From contig PGZE01000014.1 in the NCBI GenBank assembly GCA_002840015.1, forward strand, positions 1 through 64,000: a stretch of 64,000 bases of DNA, read 5' to 3'. How positions within the stretch are numbered: the stretch's first letter is position 1; the number at the start of each line of letters is the position of its first letter. Shown piece by piece: positions 46,877 through 56,458 of the stretch. This DNA comes from Gammaproteobacteria bacterium HGW-Gammaproteobacteria-2. Its GTDB lineage: Bacteria; Pseudomonadota; Gammaproteobacteria; Xanthomonadales; Xanthomonadaceae. The notes beneath the pieces were generated by a model. The model saw only the letters and a list, made by a program, of their open reading frames with translations. It did no database searches and had not been told where the DNA came from. The translations under genes were made by a program, and so were the position numbers.

Positions 46877-47655
46877 ACCGCATCATCGCCATCGCCAACC
46901 AGAAAGGCGGCGTCGGCAAAACCACCACCGCAATCAATCTTGCGGCGGCGCTGGCACAAACACCGCGCAAGGTGCTACTGATCGACATCGACCCGCAGGG
47001 CAACGCCACCATGGGCTCGGGTGTGAACAAGCGTGAGCTGAAAGCCTCCGCCTGCGAAGTGCTGCTCGGCGAATGCGACGCCGCCAGCGCCATCGTGCCC
47101 ACCGCTGAGGGCTTCGACCTGTTGCCCAGCAACATCGACCTGACGGCCGCCGAAGTGCGCTTGATGAGTGCGCTGGCGCGCGAACAGAAACTCAAGCTGG
47201 CGCTGGCTCCGATTCGTGATCGCTACCAATACATCCTGATCGACTGTCCGCCTGCGTTATCGTTGCTCACCCTCAACGCACTGGCTGCCGCCGATGGCGT
47301 GCTGGTACCGATGCAGTGCGAATACTATGCGCTCGAAGGCCTCAGCGCCCTGATCGATACCATCGAATCGCTCAAACAGCATGTCAACCCGGCGCTGCAA
47401 ATCGATGGCATCCTGCGCACCATGTTCGATGTTCGCAACAACCTCGCCAATGCGGTCAGCGGCGATCTGATCCGGCACTTCGGCGACACCGTGTTTCGCA
47501 CCATCGTGCCGCGCAATGTGCGGCTGGCCGAGGCACCCAGCTACGGCCAGAGTATTGTCGGCTACGATCGCAGCTCGCGCGGCAGCGTGGCCTATCTCGG
47601 CCTCGCCGGCGAGATCGTGCGCCGCGAGCGTAAAGCGGCCAAGGAGAACAACTGA
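46873..47655 (+). CDS. parA: Chromosome-partitioning ATPase ParA (Soj)
   Basis: 260 residues from ATG 46873. The deviant Walker A is NQKGGVGKTTTAINLAAAL with both lysines. LLIDIDPQGNATMG and ILIDCPPALSLLTLNAL supply the switch and Walker B regions. It moves ParB-parS complexes during segregation. TGATG overlap with parB. No parS-like site (TGTTTCACGTGAAACA type) was noticed in the window. Confidence 0.97.
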   Translation: MNRIIAIANQKGGVGKTTTAINLAAALAQTPRKVLLIDIDPQGNATMGSGVNKRELKASACEVLLGECDAASAIVPTAEGFDLLPSNIDLTAAEVRLMSALAREQKLKLALAPIRDRYQYILIDCPPALSLLTLNALAAADGVLVPMQCEYYALEGLSALIDTIESLKQHVNPALQIDGILRTMFDVRNNLANAVSGDLIRHFGDTVFRTIVPRNVRLAEAPSYGQSIVGYDRSSRGSVAYLGLAGEIVRRERKAAKENN

Positions 47656-48536
47656 TGGCAACCAAAAAACGCGGCCTTGGCCGTGGCCTGGATGCGCTGC
47701 TTGGCAGTGGCAACCAGGGTGCGCGCGAAGAGCCCGATAACGAGAGCGACAGCCTGCGCACGGTGCCGGTCGAGTTTCTCAAACCGGGCCGCTATCAGCC
47801 GCGCAGCGGCATGGACCCCGAGCGCCTCGCCGAGCTTGCCGATTCGATCCGCGCGCAGGGCCTGATCCAGCCGATCGTGGTGCGCCCGCAGGGCAAGGAC
47901 AGCTACGAGATCATTGCCGGTGAACGCCGCTGGCGGGCCGCGCAACTGGCCGGCCTGAGCGATGTGCCGGTGGTGTTGCGCGAGGTGGATGATCGCAGCG
48001 TCATCGCCATGGCGCTGATCGAAAACATCCAGCGCGAAGACCTCAACCCGCTGGAAGAAGCGCAGGCGCTGCATCGCCTGATTGACGAGTTCAGCCTCAC
48101 CCACCAGCAGGCCGCCGATGCCGTAGGCCGCTCACGTGCGGCGGTATCCAACCTGCTGCGTCTGCTCGACCTGCCGCCGGACGTACGCCGCCTGCTGGAG
48201 CAACACCTCATCGAAATGGGCCATGCTCGCGCGTTGCTGGCTTTGCCGGCTGAAGCTGCCGGTGCATTGGCGCGCGAGGCGGCCGCGAGCGGCATGTCGG
48301 TGCGCGAGATCGAACGCCGGGTACATGCCATTACCCAAGGCAAGCCTGCCAGCAAACCGGTGACAAGCAAAAAAACCGACCCCGATGTGGCCACGCTTGA
48401 GCGCGAGCTGAGTGAGATACTCAACGCCCGCGTCGCCGTGCAACAAGGCCGTGGCGGGCGCGGCAAAGTGGTCATCCATTACCACGGCCTGGATACGTTG
48501 GAAGGCATTCTTGATCGCGTACGCGGCCAGAACTGA
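47655..48536 (+). CDS. parB: Chromosome-partitioning protein ParB (Spo0J)
   Basis: 293 residues. A basic N-terminus (ATKKRGLGRGLDALL) probably binds ParA. The CTP-binding ParB/Srx fold carries AGERRWRAAQLAGL and ALIENIQREDLNPLEEA. The parS-reading HTH is LTHQQAADAVGRSRAAVSNL, and a C-terminal dimer domain ends at VIHYHGLDTLEGIL. Acts as a sliding DNA clamp at parS sites. Confidence 0.97.
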   Translation: MATKKRGLGRGLDALLGSGNQGAREEPDNESDSLRTVPVEFLKPGRYQPRSGMDPERLAELADSIRAQGLIQPIVVRPQGKDSYEIIAGERRWRAAQLAGLSDVPVVLREVDDRSVIAMALIENIQREDLNPLEEAQALHRLIDEFSLTHQQAADAVGRSRAAVSNLLRLLDLPPDVRRLLEQHLIEMGHARALLALPAEAAGALAREAAASGMSVREIERRVHAITQGKPASKPVTSKKTDPDVATLERELSEILNARVAVQQGRGGRGKVVIHYHGLDTLEGILDRVRGQN

Positions 48537-48610
48537 CCGCGTTTGCATGCAAAACAGTGCGCGCGGGGGCATACTTGCGCCCCCTTGCAGCCAATGAGTC
48601 GGAGCAGTTC

Positions 48611-49342
48611 ATGAGCGAACCGTCACTGTCGGTGGTAGTGCCGGTACACAACGAGCAGGACAACATCGCGCCATTGGTTGGCGAGATCGTCGCCGCCCTG
48701 CGCGGTCGAGTCAGCTTCGAAATCATTCACGTTGACGACGCCAGCACCGACGCTACTGCCGAGGCATTGCGCGCCGCCATGCGCGTCACCCCCGAGCTGC
48801 GCGTTATTCGCCACCAGCAGCAAGCCGGGCAGAGCACCGCCGTGCGCAACGGCATCAAGGCTGCGCGCGCGCCATGGATTGCCACCCTCGATGGCGATGG
48901 TCAAAACGACCCCGCCGACATTCCCAAGCTGCTTGCCGCGCGCGACAAAGCCGCCTCACAAGTCAAACTGTTTGCCGGTTGGCGGGTGAACCGCCGCGAC
49001 AGCTTCAACAAACGCATCAGCTCAACCATCGCCAACGCTGTGCGCAGCCGTCTGCTACGCGACGCCACCCCGGACACCGGTTGCGGCATCAAACTGTTCG
49101 AGCGCGCCATCTTTCTGGAGCTGCCGTATTTCGATCACATGCACCGCTTCCTGCCGGCGCTGATCAATCGCGCTGGCTGGCAGACGGTGTCGGTGCCGGT
49201 CAACCATCGCCCGCGCATCGCCGGCATTTCCAAATACGGCATGTGGAACCGGCTGTGGGTGGGTATTGCCGACCTGCGCGGTGTGGCCTGGCTGGCGCGC
49301 CGCAGCCGCCACACCCAAACCACCGAAATCACCCTTCCCTGA
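48611..49342 (+). CDS. Family 2 glycosyltransferase (DPM1-like)
   Basis: 243 residues from ATG 48611. GT-A fold with SVVVPVHNEQDNIAPLV, HVDDASTDAT, the catalytic-metal DGDGQNDP and the later GCGIKLFER. No C-terminal membrane helices. It resembles polyprenyl-phosphate sugar transferases. The next gene encodes a LAB_N membrane protein 8 nt downstream, a pair often found in undecaprenyl-linked sugar modification of envelope lipids. Confidence 0.88.
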   Translation: MSEPSLSVVVPVHNEQDNIAPLVGEIVAALRGRVSFEIIHVDDASTDATAEALRAAMRVTPELRVIRHQQQAGQSTAVRNGIKAARAPWIATLDGDGQNDPADIPKLLAARDKAASQVKLFAGWRVNRRDSFNKRISSTIANAVRSRLLRDATPDTGCGIKLFERAIFLELPYFDHMHRFLPALINRAGWQTVSVPVNHRPRIAGISKYGMWNRLWVGIADLRGVAWLARRSRHTQTTEITLP

Positions 49343-49350
49343 GTACCCTC

Positions 49351-49635
49351 ATGCAAGAAACCACGATCTGGATCATCGTCGGCCTGGTTGGTCAGGCACT
49401 TTTTTCTGCGCGTTTTTTGCTGCAATGGTTGGCTAGCGAAAAAGCCAAGCGCAGCGTCGTGCCCAAAGCCTTCTGGTATTTTTCCATCGGCGGCAGCGCG
49501 GTGCTGCTGGCGTACGCCATTCATCGGGTTGACCCGGTGTTCATCCTTGGCCAGGCAGCCGGCTTTGCCATCTACCTGCGCAACCTGTACCTGCTCAAAG
49601 TGGAACACCGCGCCTCGCTGGAAAACGACGCGTAG
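49351..49635 (+). CDS. Lipid-A-disaccharide synthase N-terminal-like (LAB_N) membrane protein
   Basis: 94 residues, three membrane helices. The family stretch VGLVGQALFSARFLLQWLAS, then KAKRSVVPKAFWYFSIGGSA and a C-terminal GFAIYLRNLYLL are diagnostic. Despite the domain name it is not LpxB. LAB_N proteins pair with GT2 enzymes and are proposed to help move or modify lipid-linked sugars. Confidence 0.88.
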   Translation: MQETTIWIIVGLVGQALFSARFLLQWLASEKAKRSVVPKAFWYFSIGGSAVLLAYAIHRVDPVFILGQAAGFAIYLRNLYLLKVEHRASLENDA

Positions 49636-49682
49636 CAGCGGTGCCAGTGCTGCGCCCCGACGGGTCGTCGCGCCGCTTCAAT

Positions 49683-49829
49683 TCAACGCGTTTTCTCCGG
49701 TGTCGGGCTGCTGCCAGCATCGGCCGGTGCGGATTCGGCCGGGCCGCCTTTTTTCAGGGCCTTGAGCGCTTTTTTCTTTTGCTTTTCCAACTCGCGCTGG
49801 CGTTTTTCAAACTGGTAATTGGGCTTCAA
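49683..49829 (-). CDS. Small Lys-rich conserved protein
   Basis: 48 residues from TTG 49829, with AAAGGA upstream in the right place. Begins (M)KPNYQFEKRQRELEKQKKKA, a highly charged helix also found in small xanthomonad proteins as I recall them, and ends in a Pro/Ala-rich tail. No function known. An upstream in-frame start at 49871 adds a segment that does not look conserved. Confidence 0.65.
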   Translation of the reverse strand: MKPNYQFEKRQRELEKQKKKALKALKKGGPAESAPADAGSSPTPEKTR

Positions 49830-49921
49830 GTGGTGGTTCCTTTGACTTGGGTTTGTGTCCAGACTAGCCATTCAGCGCAACAACGCAAGCGATTGTGTGC
49901 CGCTGGCGCTACACTGAGCCC

Positions 49922-51311
49922 ATGAATACGCCCATACAAACCCCGATCAGCGAGCTACAGCCTACCCTTGCGCGCTTGCGCGTCGCGCAGCGTGCCAAGG
50001 TACCCGATTACGCCCAGCGCATCGATGACCTGGCCCGATTGCGCCGGGTATTCAAGGCGCGGCTGCAAGACATGGTGATCGCCATCTCCGCCGACTTCGG
50101 CCATCGCTCGCGCCACGAAACCCTGGTTTCCGATGGCATGACGGTGCTCGCCGAGATCGACGTGATGCGCCGCCACCTGCGCGAGTGGATGCGTACGCAA
50201 CCACGCCGAAGTGCGGATTCAGCCGCTCGGCGTGGTCGGCATCATTTCGCCGTGGAACTATCCGGTCAATCTGGCGTTGATGCCATTGGTCACCGCCATT
50301 GCCGCCGGCAATCATGTCTACCTCAAACCGTCCGAACACACGCCGCACAGCAGTGCGTTCCTGCGGTCATTGCTGGCCGAAGTTTTTCCCGAAGACCGGG
50401 TTGCGGTGGCGCTTGGCGGCAGCGACGTCGCCGCCGCGTTTGCCGGCATCGCGTTCGATCATCTGCTGTTTACTGGCTCAACGCCGGTGGGGCGCAAGGT
50501 GATGGCGGCAGCGGCGGCCAACCTCACTCCGGTGACGTTGGAGCTGGGCGGCAAATCGCCGGCCATCATCGGCCCCGGTTATCCGCTGGCAACGGCGGCA
50601 GCACGCATCGCGGCGGGCAAGTTTCTCAATGCCGGGCAGACCTGCATCGCACCGGACTACGTGCTGGTACCCAAGGCCGAGCGCGATGCCTTTGTCGATG
50701 CGCTGCGCCGCGAAGTGGCTGCGCGCTATCCCACGTTGGATGGCAACACCGATTACACCCGCATCGTCAACGAAGGCCAGTTCCGGCGGCTGCGCGGGTA
50801 CCTGGATGAAGCACGCACGCGCGGCCATCAGGTTACCGCGCTGGCGCCGGTTGATCCGGCACGTGCCGAAGCCGAGCGCATCATTCCACCGACGGTGGTC
50901 ATCGACCCGGGCAACGACAGTGCGCTGATGCGCGATGAGATATTTGGCCCGATCCTGCCGGTCATTGGTTATGGGCATCTCGATGAAGCGATTGCCTGGG
51001 TCAACGATCACGACCGGCCACTGGCCCTGTACGTGTTCGACAACAACCGTACGCGGGTCGATCAGGTGCTTGAGCGCACCATCGCCGGTGGCGTTACCGT
51101 CAACGACACGGTGATGCATATCGCCCAGGCCAGCCTGCCGTTCGGTGGCATCGGCCCCAGCGGCATGGGCCACTATCACGGCCGTGACGGGTTCATGGCT
51201 TTCAGCAAGCAAAAGCCGGTGTTCTATCAGTCGCGCATTACCGGCATGGATCTGTTCAAGCCGCCGTATCGCGGTTTTGCTGACCGGTTGGTGAAGTTTC
51301 TTACCCGTTGA
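49922..51311 (+). pseudogene. Coniferyl-aldehyde-dehydrogenase-like gene with an out-of-frame deletion
   Basis: Aldehyde dehydrogenase superfamily. The first frame from ATG 49922 gives the N-terminal helical part up to LREWMRTQPRR. From 50208 the gene continues one frame over as EVRIQPLGVVGIISPWNYPV, and then intact to 51311 with LELGGKSPAII (catalytic Glu), NAGQTCIAPDYVL (catalytic Cys) and EIFGPILPVI. Family members have roughly 10-20 further residues between the two parts, so a small 3n+2 deletion is likely. As sequenced, no full enzyme can be made. The 3' end overlaps the convergent patatin gene by 11 bp. Confidence 0.85.
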
Positions 51312-53124
51312 TCGATATTTGCTGCATTGCGCGCAGGCGCTCGATCAGCTCGGGCTCGTTGGTCAAGCGTTGCAGCGTGTAGCGATAACCCAGTTCCACC
51401 GCTTGGTCGAAACGCTTCCAGGCGAGCAGGTCGATACTTTCCAGCGGTGGCTGAAACACGGCGTGACTCAGCCGCCGCTGCTGACGGGTGGCGGCATCGG
51501 AGCTGACCATGCCGGCGCGCAATACCAACGCGCCCAAGCCAGGGCGGCGGTGGGCGCCCCACAGTTCGGGCAGCACCTGCCACCACGGCGGCGTCCATGC
51601 CTCGTCCAGATCAGTGCCGAGACGAAAGTCGCTGCCGACATCGACGGCGACGATGGCACCGACCATGCGCCGATGCATCTGCGCAACCGGCAGGTTATCG
51701 ATGACGCCGCCATCGACCAGAACATGGCCGTCGTGGAATACCGGCGGCAACAGGCCGGGGATGGCGCAACTGGCGCGCAGCGCCCGCCACAGCGGGCCGC
51801 AATCGTGTACCCGCAGACGGCCGTCGGTAAGATCGGAAGACACGCAGAAAAACGGGATCGGCAGGTCTTCGATTTCGATCTCACCATGCGCGCCGCGCAA
51901 CAGGCTGGCCACCTTGTGGCCACGGCGCAGTGCCACCAGCGGCAAGGTCCAGTCCGAAAGCGGGTTGGAGCGTACAAAGCCGCGTCGGTAGATTGCCAGG
52001 GTGCGCGACAGCGACCAGTCTGCGGCGATGCCGGCAGCCATGATTGCGCCGATGCTGGCACCGGCCACGTAGTCGATCTCCAGTCCGGCCTCGCGCAAGG
52101 CGCGTATTACTCCGATGTGGGCAAAACCGCGCGCGCCACCGCCCGAGAGTACCAGACCCAATGCGCGGCCTTGCAGGCGCCGCACCATGCGCGCGACATC
52201 GGCAGCTTTGCGGATGTGGTGCTGGTCGCGGGTGTTTGGAAATGCTGCACGCCACGGTCGGGTGACGCCGGCTGGTGGTTGACCCTGGTGCAGCAACACC
52301 AGATGTTGCGGCAGGTGCTGTCCGGTGGCCGGGGTAAGCCACAGTTCGCGCTGCGTGTCGGGGGTGCATGCGGCATCAACCACGATCAGCACCCAATCGC
52401 TCTGGCGCAGGCAGCGCTCGCGCCATTGCGCATCATCATTGCCAACGTATATCAGATTCGGTGCGCGTGCTTCGCGCTCGGAAAACCAGCCGGCACTTTG
52501 CTGGCTTGCCTGATCCTGGGTAACCAAGGCAAGTTGCGGATCAACACCGATTGCCTGCGCCATGCTCCGCGCCAGAGCGATCATGTTGATGCCGCGATGC
52601 GCGGGCAGCAGCGCAAAGCAGCGCGGCAGGACCGGCCGCTCACGGGTGTCGCTGGAGCGACGCAGCGCATGCTTCGCCATCTCGTGCATGGCCAATGGAT
52701 GTGCATCAAGCAAATGCGCGTAGCCCGAGCGCGGCAGGCACAGCAATTCGCTGTCACGCATCACGGTAACCGTGGTCAGGTGCGGCGCTTCCGCCATCAA
52801 TGCGTGTTCGCCCACGCTGCCGCCGGGTTCGATGCAGCCCAGCAAACGCTGGCTGCCGTCGTTGTCGCGGCGGCTGACCGTCAAGCGGCCATGCAGCAAC
52901 ACGTACAACGCGTCGGGAGGGCCGCCCTGTACGAACAACACCGCGCCAGCCGGCATCGACAGCCATTGCATCTGCTCGATCAATACCGTGCGCAAGGCGT
53001 AACTCAGGCGGGCGAACAATGGCAGCTTTGCCAGGCGCGCCAGCAACGCGATCAAGACTTCGCGCTGCGCGCCATCAACATCGTGCCACAACGCCTGCAA
53101 TGGCCCGGCAGTCGATTCACCCAT
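51301..53124 (-). CDS. Cyclic-nucleotide-binding-domain patatin-like phospholipase (NTE/RssA type)
   Basis: 607 residues from ATG 53124 (an alternative GTG at 53166 adds 14). An N-terminal cNMP-binding domain (about 40-160: GAVLFVQGGPPDALYVLLHG, EPGGSVGEHALM) is followed by a middle region. The patatin domain contains SGGGARGFAHIGVIRAL (oxyanion loop), GASIGA (nucleophile Ser) and VDGGVIDNLP (catalytic Asp). It should hydrolyse lysophospholipids. Similar cNMP-patatin proteins occur across Lysobacterales. Convergent and overlapping with the aldehyde dehydrogenase 3' end. Confidence 0.9.
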   Translation of the reverse strand: MGESTAGPLQALWHDVDGAQREVLIALLARLAKLPLFARLSYALRTVLIEQMQWLSMPAGAVLFVQGGPPDALYVLLHGRLTVSRRDNDGSQRLLGCIEPGGSVGEHALMAEAPHLTTVTVMRDSELLCLPRSGYAHLLDAHPLAMHEMAKHALRRSSDTRERPVLPRCFALLPAHRGINMIALARSMAQAIGVDPQLALVTQDQASQQSAGWFSEREARAPNLIYVGNDDAQWRERCLRQSDWVLIVVDAACTPDTQRELWLTPATGQHLPQHLVLLHQGQPPAGVTRPWRAAFPNTRDQHHIRKAADVARMVRRLQGRALGLVLSGGGARGFAHIGVIRALREAGLEIDYVAGASIGAIMAAGIAADWSLSRTLAIYRRGFVRSNPLSDWTLPLVALRRGHKVASLLRGAHGEIEIEDLPIPFFCVSSDLTDGRLRVHDCGPLWRALRASCAIPGLLPPVFHDGHVLVDGGVIDNLPVAQMHRRMVGAIVAVDVGSDFRLGTDLDEAWTPPWWQVLPELWGAHRRPGLGALVLRAGMVSSDAATRQQRRLSHAVFQPPLESIDLLAWKRFDQAVELGYRYTLQRLTNEPELIERLRAMQQISING

Positions 53125-53210
53125 GGCGCGCCTGCGCGCAGCGCCGTGGCCTGACGCTTCGGGCACTGCTCTGAAAGCGCCGACACGTGCGAAGCACTAC
53201 ACTAGTGTTG

Positions 53211-55256
53211 ATGAACGCCATAGCCAACCCCCTGCTCGCACACAACGAACTCCCCGACTTTGGTCAGATTAGCGCCGATCACGTCAATCCGGCTATCGAT
53301 ACGGTACTCGAACAATACCGAGCGGCAGTAGCCGCGCTGTGCGCCGACCCCGGCGCCCGCGATTTCGCGCAGTTGATGGCGCCACTGGAGTTGCTCGAAG
53401 AACGCCTGAGCCGCGCCTTCGCACCGGTCGCGCATTTGCATGGGGTCAAGGACAGCCCGGAACTGCGCGAAGCCTATGCCAAAGCGCTGGAAAAGATCAC
53501 CCAATTCCATACCGACCTTGGCCAGAACCGGGCGTTGTATGAAGCGGTGCAGGCACTGCATGATGCGCCGCCATTCCACAGCCTCGACCGGGCACGGCAG
53601 ACATTGGTGGAAGACAGTTTGCGCGGCTTCCGCCTGTCGGGTGTGGCGCTGCAAGAGCCAGCGCGTTCGCGCTTTGCCCAGATTCAAAACGCACTATCGC
53701 GGCTGGAAACCGCGTTCGAGGAAGCGGTTCTGGATGCCACCGACAGCTGGCACAAGCCGCTGGCGACAACCGAATTGGCTGGCTTTCCCGATTCGGCGCT
53801 GGCATTGCTGGCGCAGGCTGCCGCCGAGCACGATCTGCCGGGCCACGCGGCCACGCTGAAAGGGCCGGTGGTGCAGGCGATCCTCACCTACGCCGATGAT
53901 CGTGCGCTGCGTGCCGAGGTTTATCGCGCCTACAACACCCGCGCTTCCGATCAGGGGCCCAGCGCTGGCCAGTACGATAACTCCGAAAACATCGAACAAA
54001 TCATGGCGCTGCGCCATGAGGCGGCGCAGTTGCTGGGTTTTGCCAGCGCGGCGCATCTTTCGGTGACCGACAAGATGGCCAGTTCACCGCAGCGCGTGCT
54101 GCACTTTTTGCAGGACCTTGCCACCCGTGCCAAGCCGGTCGCCGAGCGTGAGCTGGCCGAACTGTCGGCTTACGCCGCCACCGAGCTGGGTCTGGCAACG
54201 CTGGAGCCGTGGGATGTGGCCTGGGCGGCAGAAAAATTACGCGAGCAGCGCTATGCGTTTTCCGAAGAAGAGATCAAACCCTACTTTCCACTGCCCGCAG
54301 TACTTGACGGTATGCTGGGCATTGCCGGCGACGTATTCGACCTGCATTTTCGGGTGCGCGATGGGGTGTCGGTGTGGCACCCGGACGTGCGCTATTACGA
54401 TGTGCTCGCTGCCGACGGCAGCGTGCTTGCGGGGTTCTATCTCGATCTGTACGCACGCGCCAGCAAGCGTGGTGGCGCGTGGATGGATGTGTGCCGCGCG
54501 CGCCTGCGCCACGATGGTGCGCTTCAGCACCCGGTCGCCTTTCTCACCTGCAACTTCGCGCCGCCCAATGGCGATCGGCCGGCACTGCTCACCCACGATG
54601 ACGTGCTGACCTTGTTTCACGAGTTCGGTCACGGCCTGCATCACATGCTGACCGAAGTGGATTGGCCCGGCATCGGCGGTATCGCCGGGGTGGAATGGGA
54701 CGCGGTGGAATTGCCCAGCCAGTTCATGGAGAACTTCGGCTGGCAGCGCGAGGCACTCGATCGTTTCGCCCGCCACCATCAAACCGGCGCAACGCTGCCG
54801 GCCGAATTGTTCGCCAAGATGACCGCCGCACGGCATTACCACGCTGGCCTGTTTCTGCTGCGCCAGCTGGAGTACGCACTGTTCGATTTCCGCCTGCATC
54901 TGGAGTTCGATCCGGCCAGTGGTGCGCGGGCATTGCCGTTGCTGGATGTCATCCGCCGTGAAGTGGCGGTGCTCAAACCGCCGGCATGGCACCGCTTCCC
55001 GCATGCCTTCACCCATGTTTTTGCCGGCGGCTATGCAGCGGGCTATTACAGCTATCTGTGGGCGGAAGTGCTCAGTGCCGACGCTTTTGCGGCGTTCGAG
55101 GAAGCTGGCATTTTCGACCGCGAAACCGGCGAGCGTTACCGCCGCGAGATTCTCGCGGTTGGCGGCTCGCGCCCGGCTTTGGAAAGCTTCCTCGCGTTCC
55201 GTGGCCGCGAACCGGAACCGGCGGCGTTGCTGCGCAGCTATGGCCTGGCGGCGTAG
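53211..55256 (+). CDS. prlC: Oligopeptidase A (M3 metallopeptidase)
   Basis: 681 residues from ATG 53211. The zinc motif is TLFHEFGHGLHHML (HEFGH near residues 470-474), with the distal Glu in GVEWDAVELPSQFMENF. The substrate-loop FAGGYAAGYYSYLWAEVLSAD is present. Degrades oligopeptides and signal-peptide fragments in the cytoplasm. TACACT about 15 nt upstream may be the -10. It converges on the TonB-C gene with a 26-bp gap. Confidence 0.96.
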   Translation: MNAIANPLLAHNELPDFGQISADHVNPAIDTVLEQYRAAVAALCADPGARDFAQLMAPLELLEERLSRAFAPVAHLHGVKDSPELREAYAKALEKITQFHTDLGQNRALYEAVQALHDAPPFHSLDRARQTLVEDSLRGFRLSGVALQEPARSRFAQIQNALSRLETAFEEAVLDATDSWHKPLATTELAGFPDSALALLAQAAAEHDLPGHAATLKGPVVQAILTYADDRALRAEVYRAYNTRASDQGPSAGQYDNSENIEQIMALRHEAAQLLGFASAAHLSVTDKMASSPQRVLHFLQDLATRAKPVAERELAELSAYAATELGLATLEPWDVAWAAEKLREQRYAFSEEEIKPYFPLPAVLDGMLGIAGDVFDLHFRVRDGVSVWHPDVRYYDVLAADGSVLAGFYLDLYARASKRGGAWMDVCRARLRHDGALQHPVAFLTCNFAPPNGDRPALLTHDDVLTLFHEFGHGLHHMLTEVDWPGIGGIAGVEWDAVELPSQFMENFGWQREALDRFARHHQTGATLPAELFAKMTAARHYHAGLFLLRQLEYALFDFRLHLEFDPASGARALPLLDVIRREVAVLKPPAWHRFPHAFTHVFAGGYAAGYYSYLWAEVLSADAFAAFEEAGIFDRETGERYRREILAVGGSRPALESFLAFRGREPEPAALLRSYGLAA

Positions 55257-55282
55257 GCCGCCAGCCCTGTGATCGCTGCAAT

Positions 55283-56386
55283 CTAAAACGCCGCGCCCGA
55301 ACGCTCGTTCACTGTCGCGCTGCGGCTATGGCTGAACGGCGGCATACCCGACTCGCCGCCGATCATGAACATGAACGGCAGCTTGGCGTATGACGCGACA
55401 GGATTGCCATCGATGCGGTCCATGGCAAAGCGCCAGCGTCGGGCCGCAACCAGCGCTGCCTGATCAAGCGTGGGTATGCCGCTGGGCTTGTCGATGCGCG
55501 CCTGCACCACGTTGCCGTCGGCGTCAAGATCAACGCGCACCAGACTGATGCCTTCCTGACGAAGTTTCAGCGCCGTCCTGGGATAGCGTGGGGCAGCCTG
55601 ATGCACGGCACGAACGCCGACATCCATGAACTGGACATCGAACACCATGCGCTGCTCACCATCAGGGCGGCCACGCACTTCGGTGTAAACGTGGGTAGAC
55701 AACGTCGAGGGAGAGGGTTGTTCCTCCTTGCGCGGGAACTGCCAATCGGCGATCACCTGTTGAATGCGGCGGGCCAATACCGGATCGAGTTGGTCATCGA
55801 TGACCTGCACCCGTGCTACGCGGCCTGAACCATCAATATCCACGGCGCTGACAACAGTCTTGCGCAATGGCGCAAGCCGCTGGCTCCATTGCTCAAACAG
55901 TGCTCCGGCCGCTTTGTAAAGCGACGCGTCGGCATAAAACTTGGGCAGCAAGCGGCCGTTGCCAAGCTGTGGTGTTCCCAGCACGGCGGTGTCGTACCAG
56001 GCCACCGCCTGCTCATGTCGGCCCAGGCCCCACAATGCCAGCGCGTACGCCTCGGGTAGCCAGCGCGGCGGTTGCGTGGCCGATTGCGCGACGGCCTGCC
56101 ATTGTCTGAGTGCGCAGCTGAAATCGTTGCGCTCAGCGCACAACCAGCCGGCTGCCCAATTGGCACGCCGCGGGCTGTCGGTCTGCAGCGCCGCCTTTTT
56201 CAAATCATTGTGCAGGCGGCTGGAGTCGTCGATGTCTTCGTCATCGCCAACATACACCGGGCCGGGTGCGGGCAGGCCGATGGTATCGGCCAAGGATTCC
56301 ACATCGGTGGTTGGCGTGGCCGCAAACGCAGTACCCATGAAAATGCCAAGCAACAATGTGCCCAGCAGGACCTGACCTATGCGCAT
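55283..56386 (-). CDS. Secreted protein with TonB C-terminal domain
   Basis: 367 residues from ATG 56386. The signal peptide MRIGQVLLGTLLLGIFMGTAFA is followed by a helical, TPR-like middle with one Cys pair (WLCAERNDFSCALRQW). The C-terminal TonB domain (about 275-345) contains APRYPRTALKLRQEGISLVR and the ARRWRFAM stretch. It has no proline-rich linker or membrane anchor, so it is not a classical energy transducer. The function of such stand-alone TonB-C proteins is unclear. Confidence 0.82.
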   Translation of the reverse strand: MRIGQVLLGTLLLGIFMGTAFAATPTTDVESLADTIGLPAPGPVYVGDDEDIDDSSRLHNDLKKAALQTDSPRRANWAAGWLCAERNDFSCALRQWQAVAQSATQPPRWLPEAYALALWGLGRHEQAVAWYDTAVLGTPQLGNGRLLPKFYADASLYKAAGALFEQWSQRLAPLRKTVVSAVDIDGSGRVARVQVIDDQLDPVLARRIQQVIADWQFPRKEEQPSPSTLSTHVYTEVRGRPDGEQRMVFDVQFMDVGVRAVHQAAPRYPRTALKLRQEGISLVRVDLDADGNVVQARIDKPSGIPTLDQAALVAARRWRFAMDRIDGNPVASYAKLPFMFMIGGESGMPPFSHSRSATVNERSGAAF

Positions 56387-56458
56387 GGTGCATTCCCTTG
56401 TCTGATGGCCGCAGAGTCCAAATTTAGACAGACTTGCAGGAATTGGCAATCTCCGCGC

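Noticed and set aside
49351-49635. Truncated lpxB pseudogene
   Set aside because: The stand-alone LAB_N protein of about 95 residues is a normal family form and is paired with a GT2 gene.
51319-53154. 611-codon plus-strand frame opposite the patatin gene
   Set aside because: The minus-strand protein has cNMP and patatin catalytic motifs; the plus frame has none.
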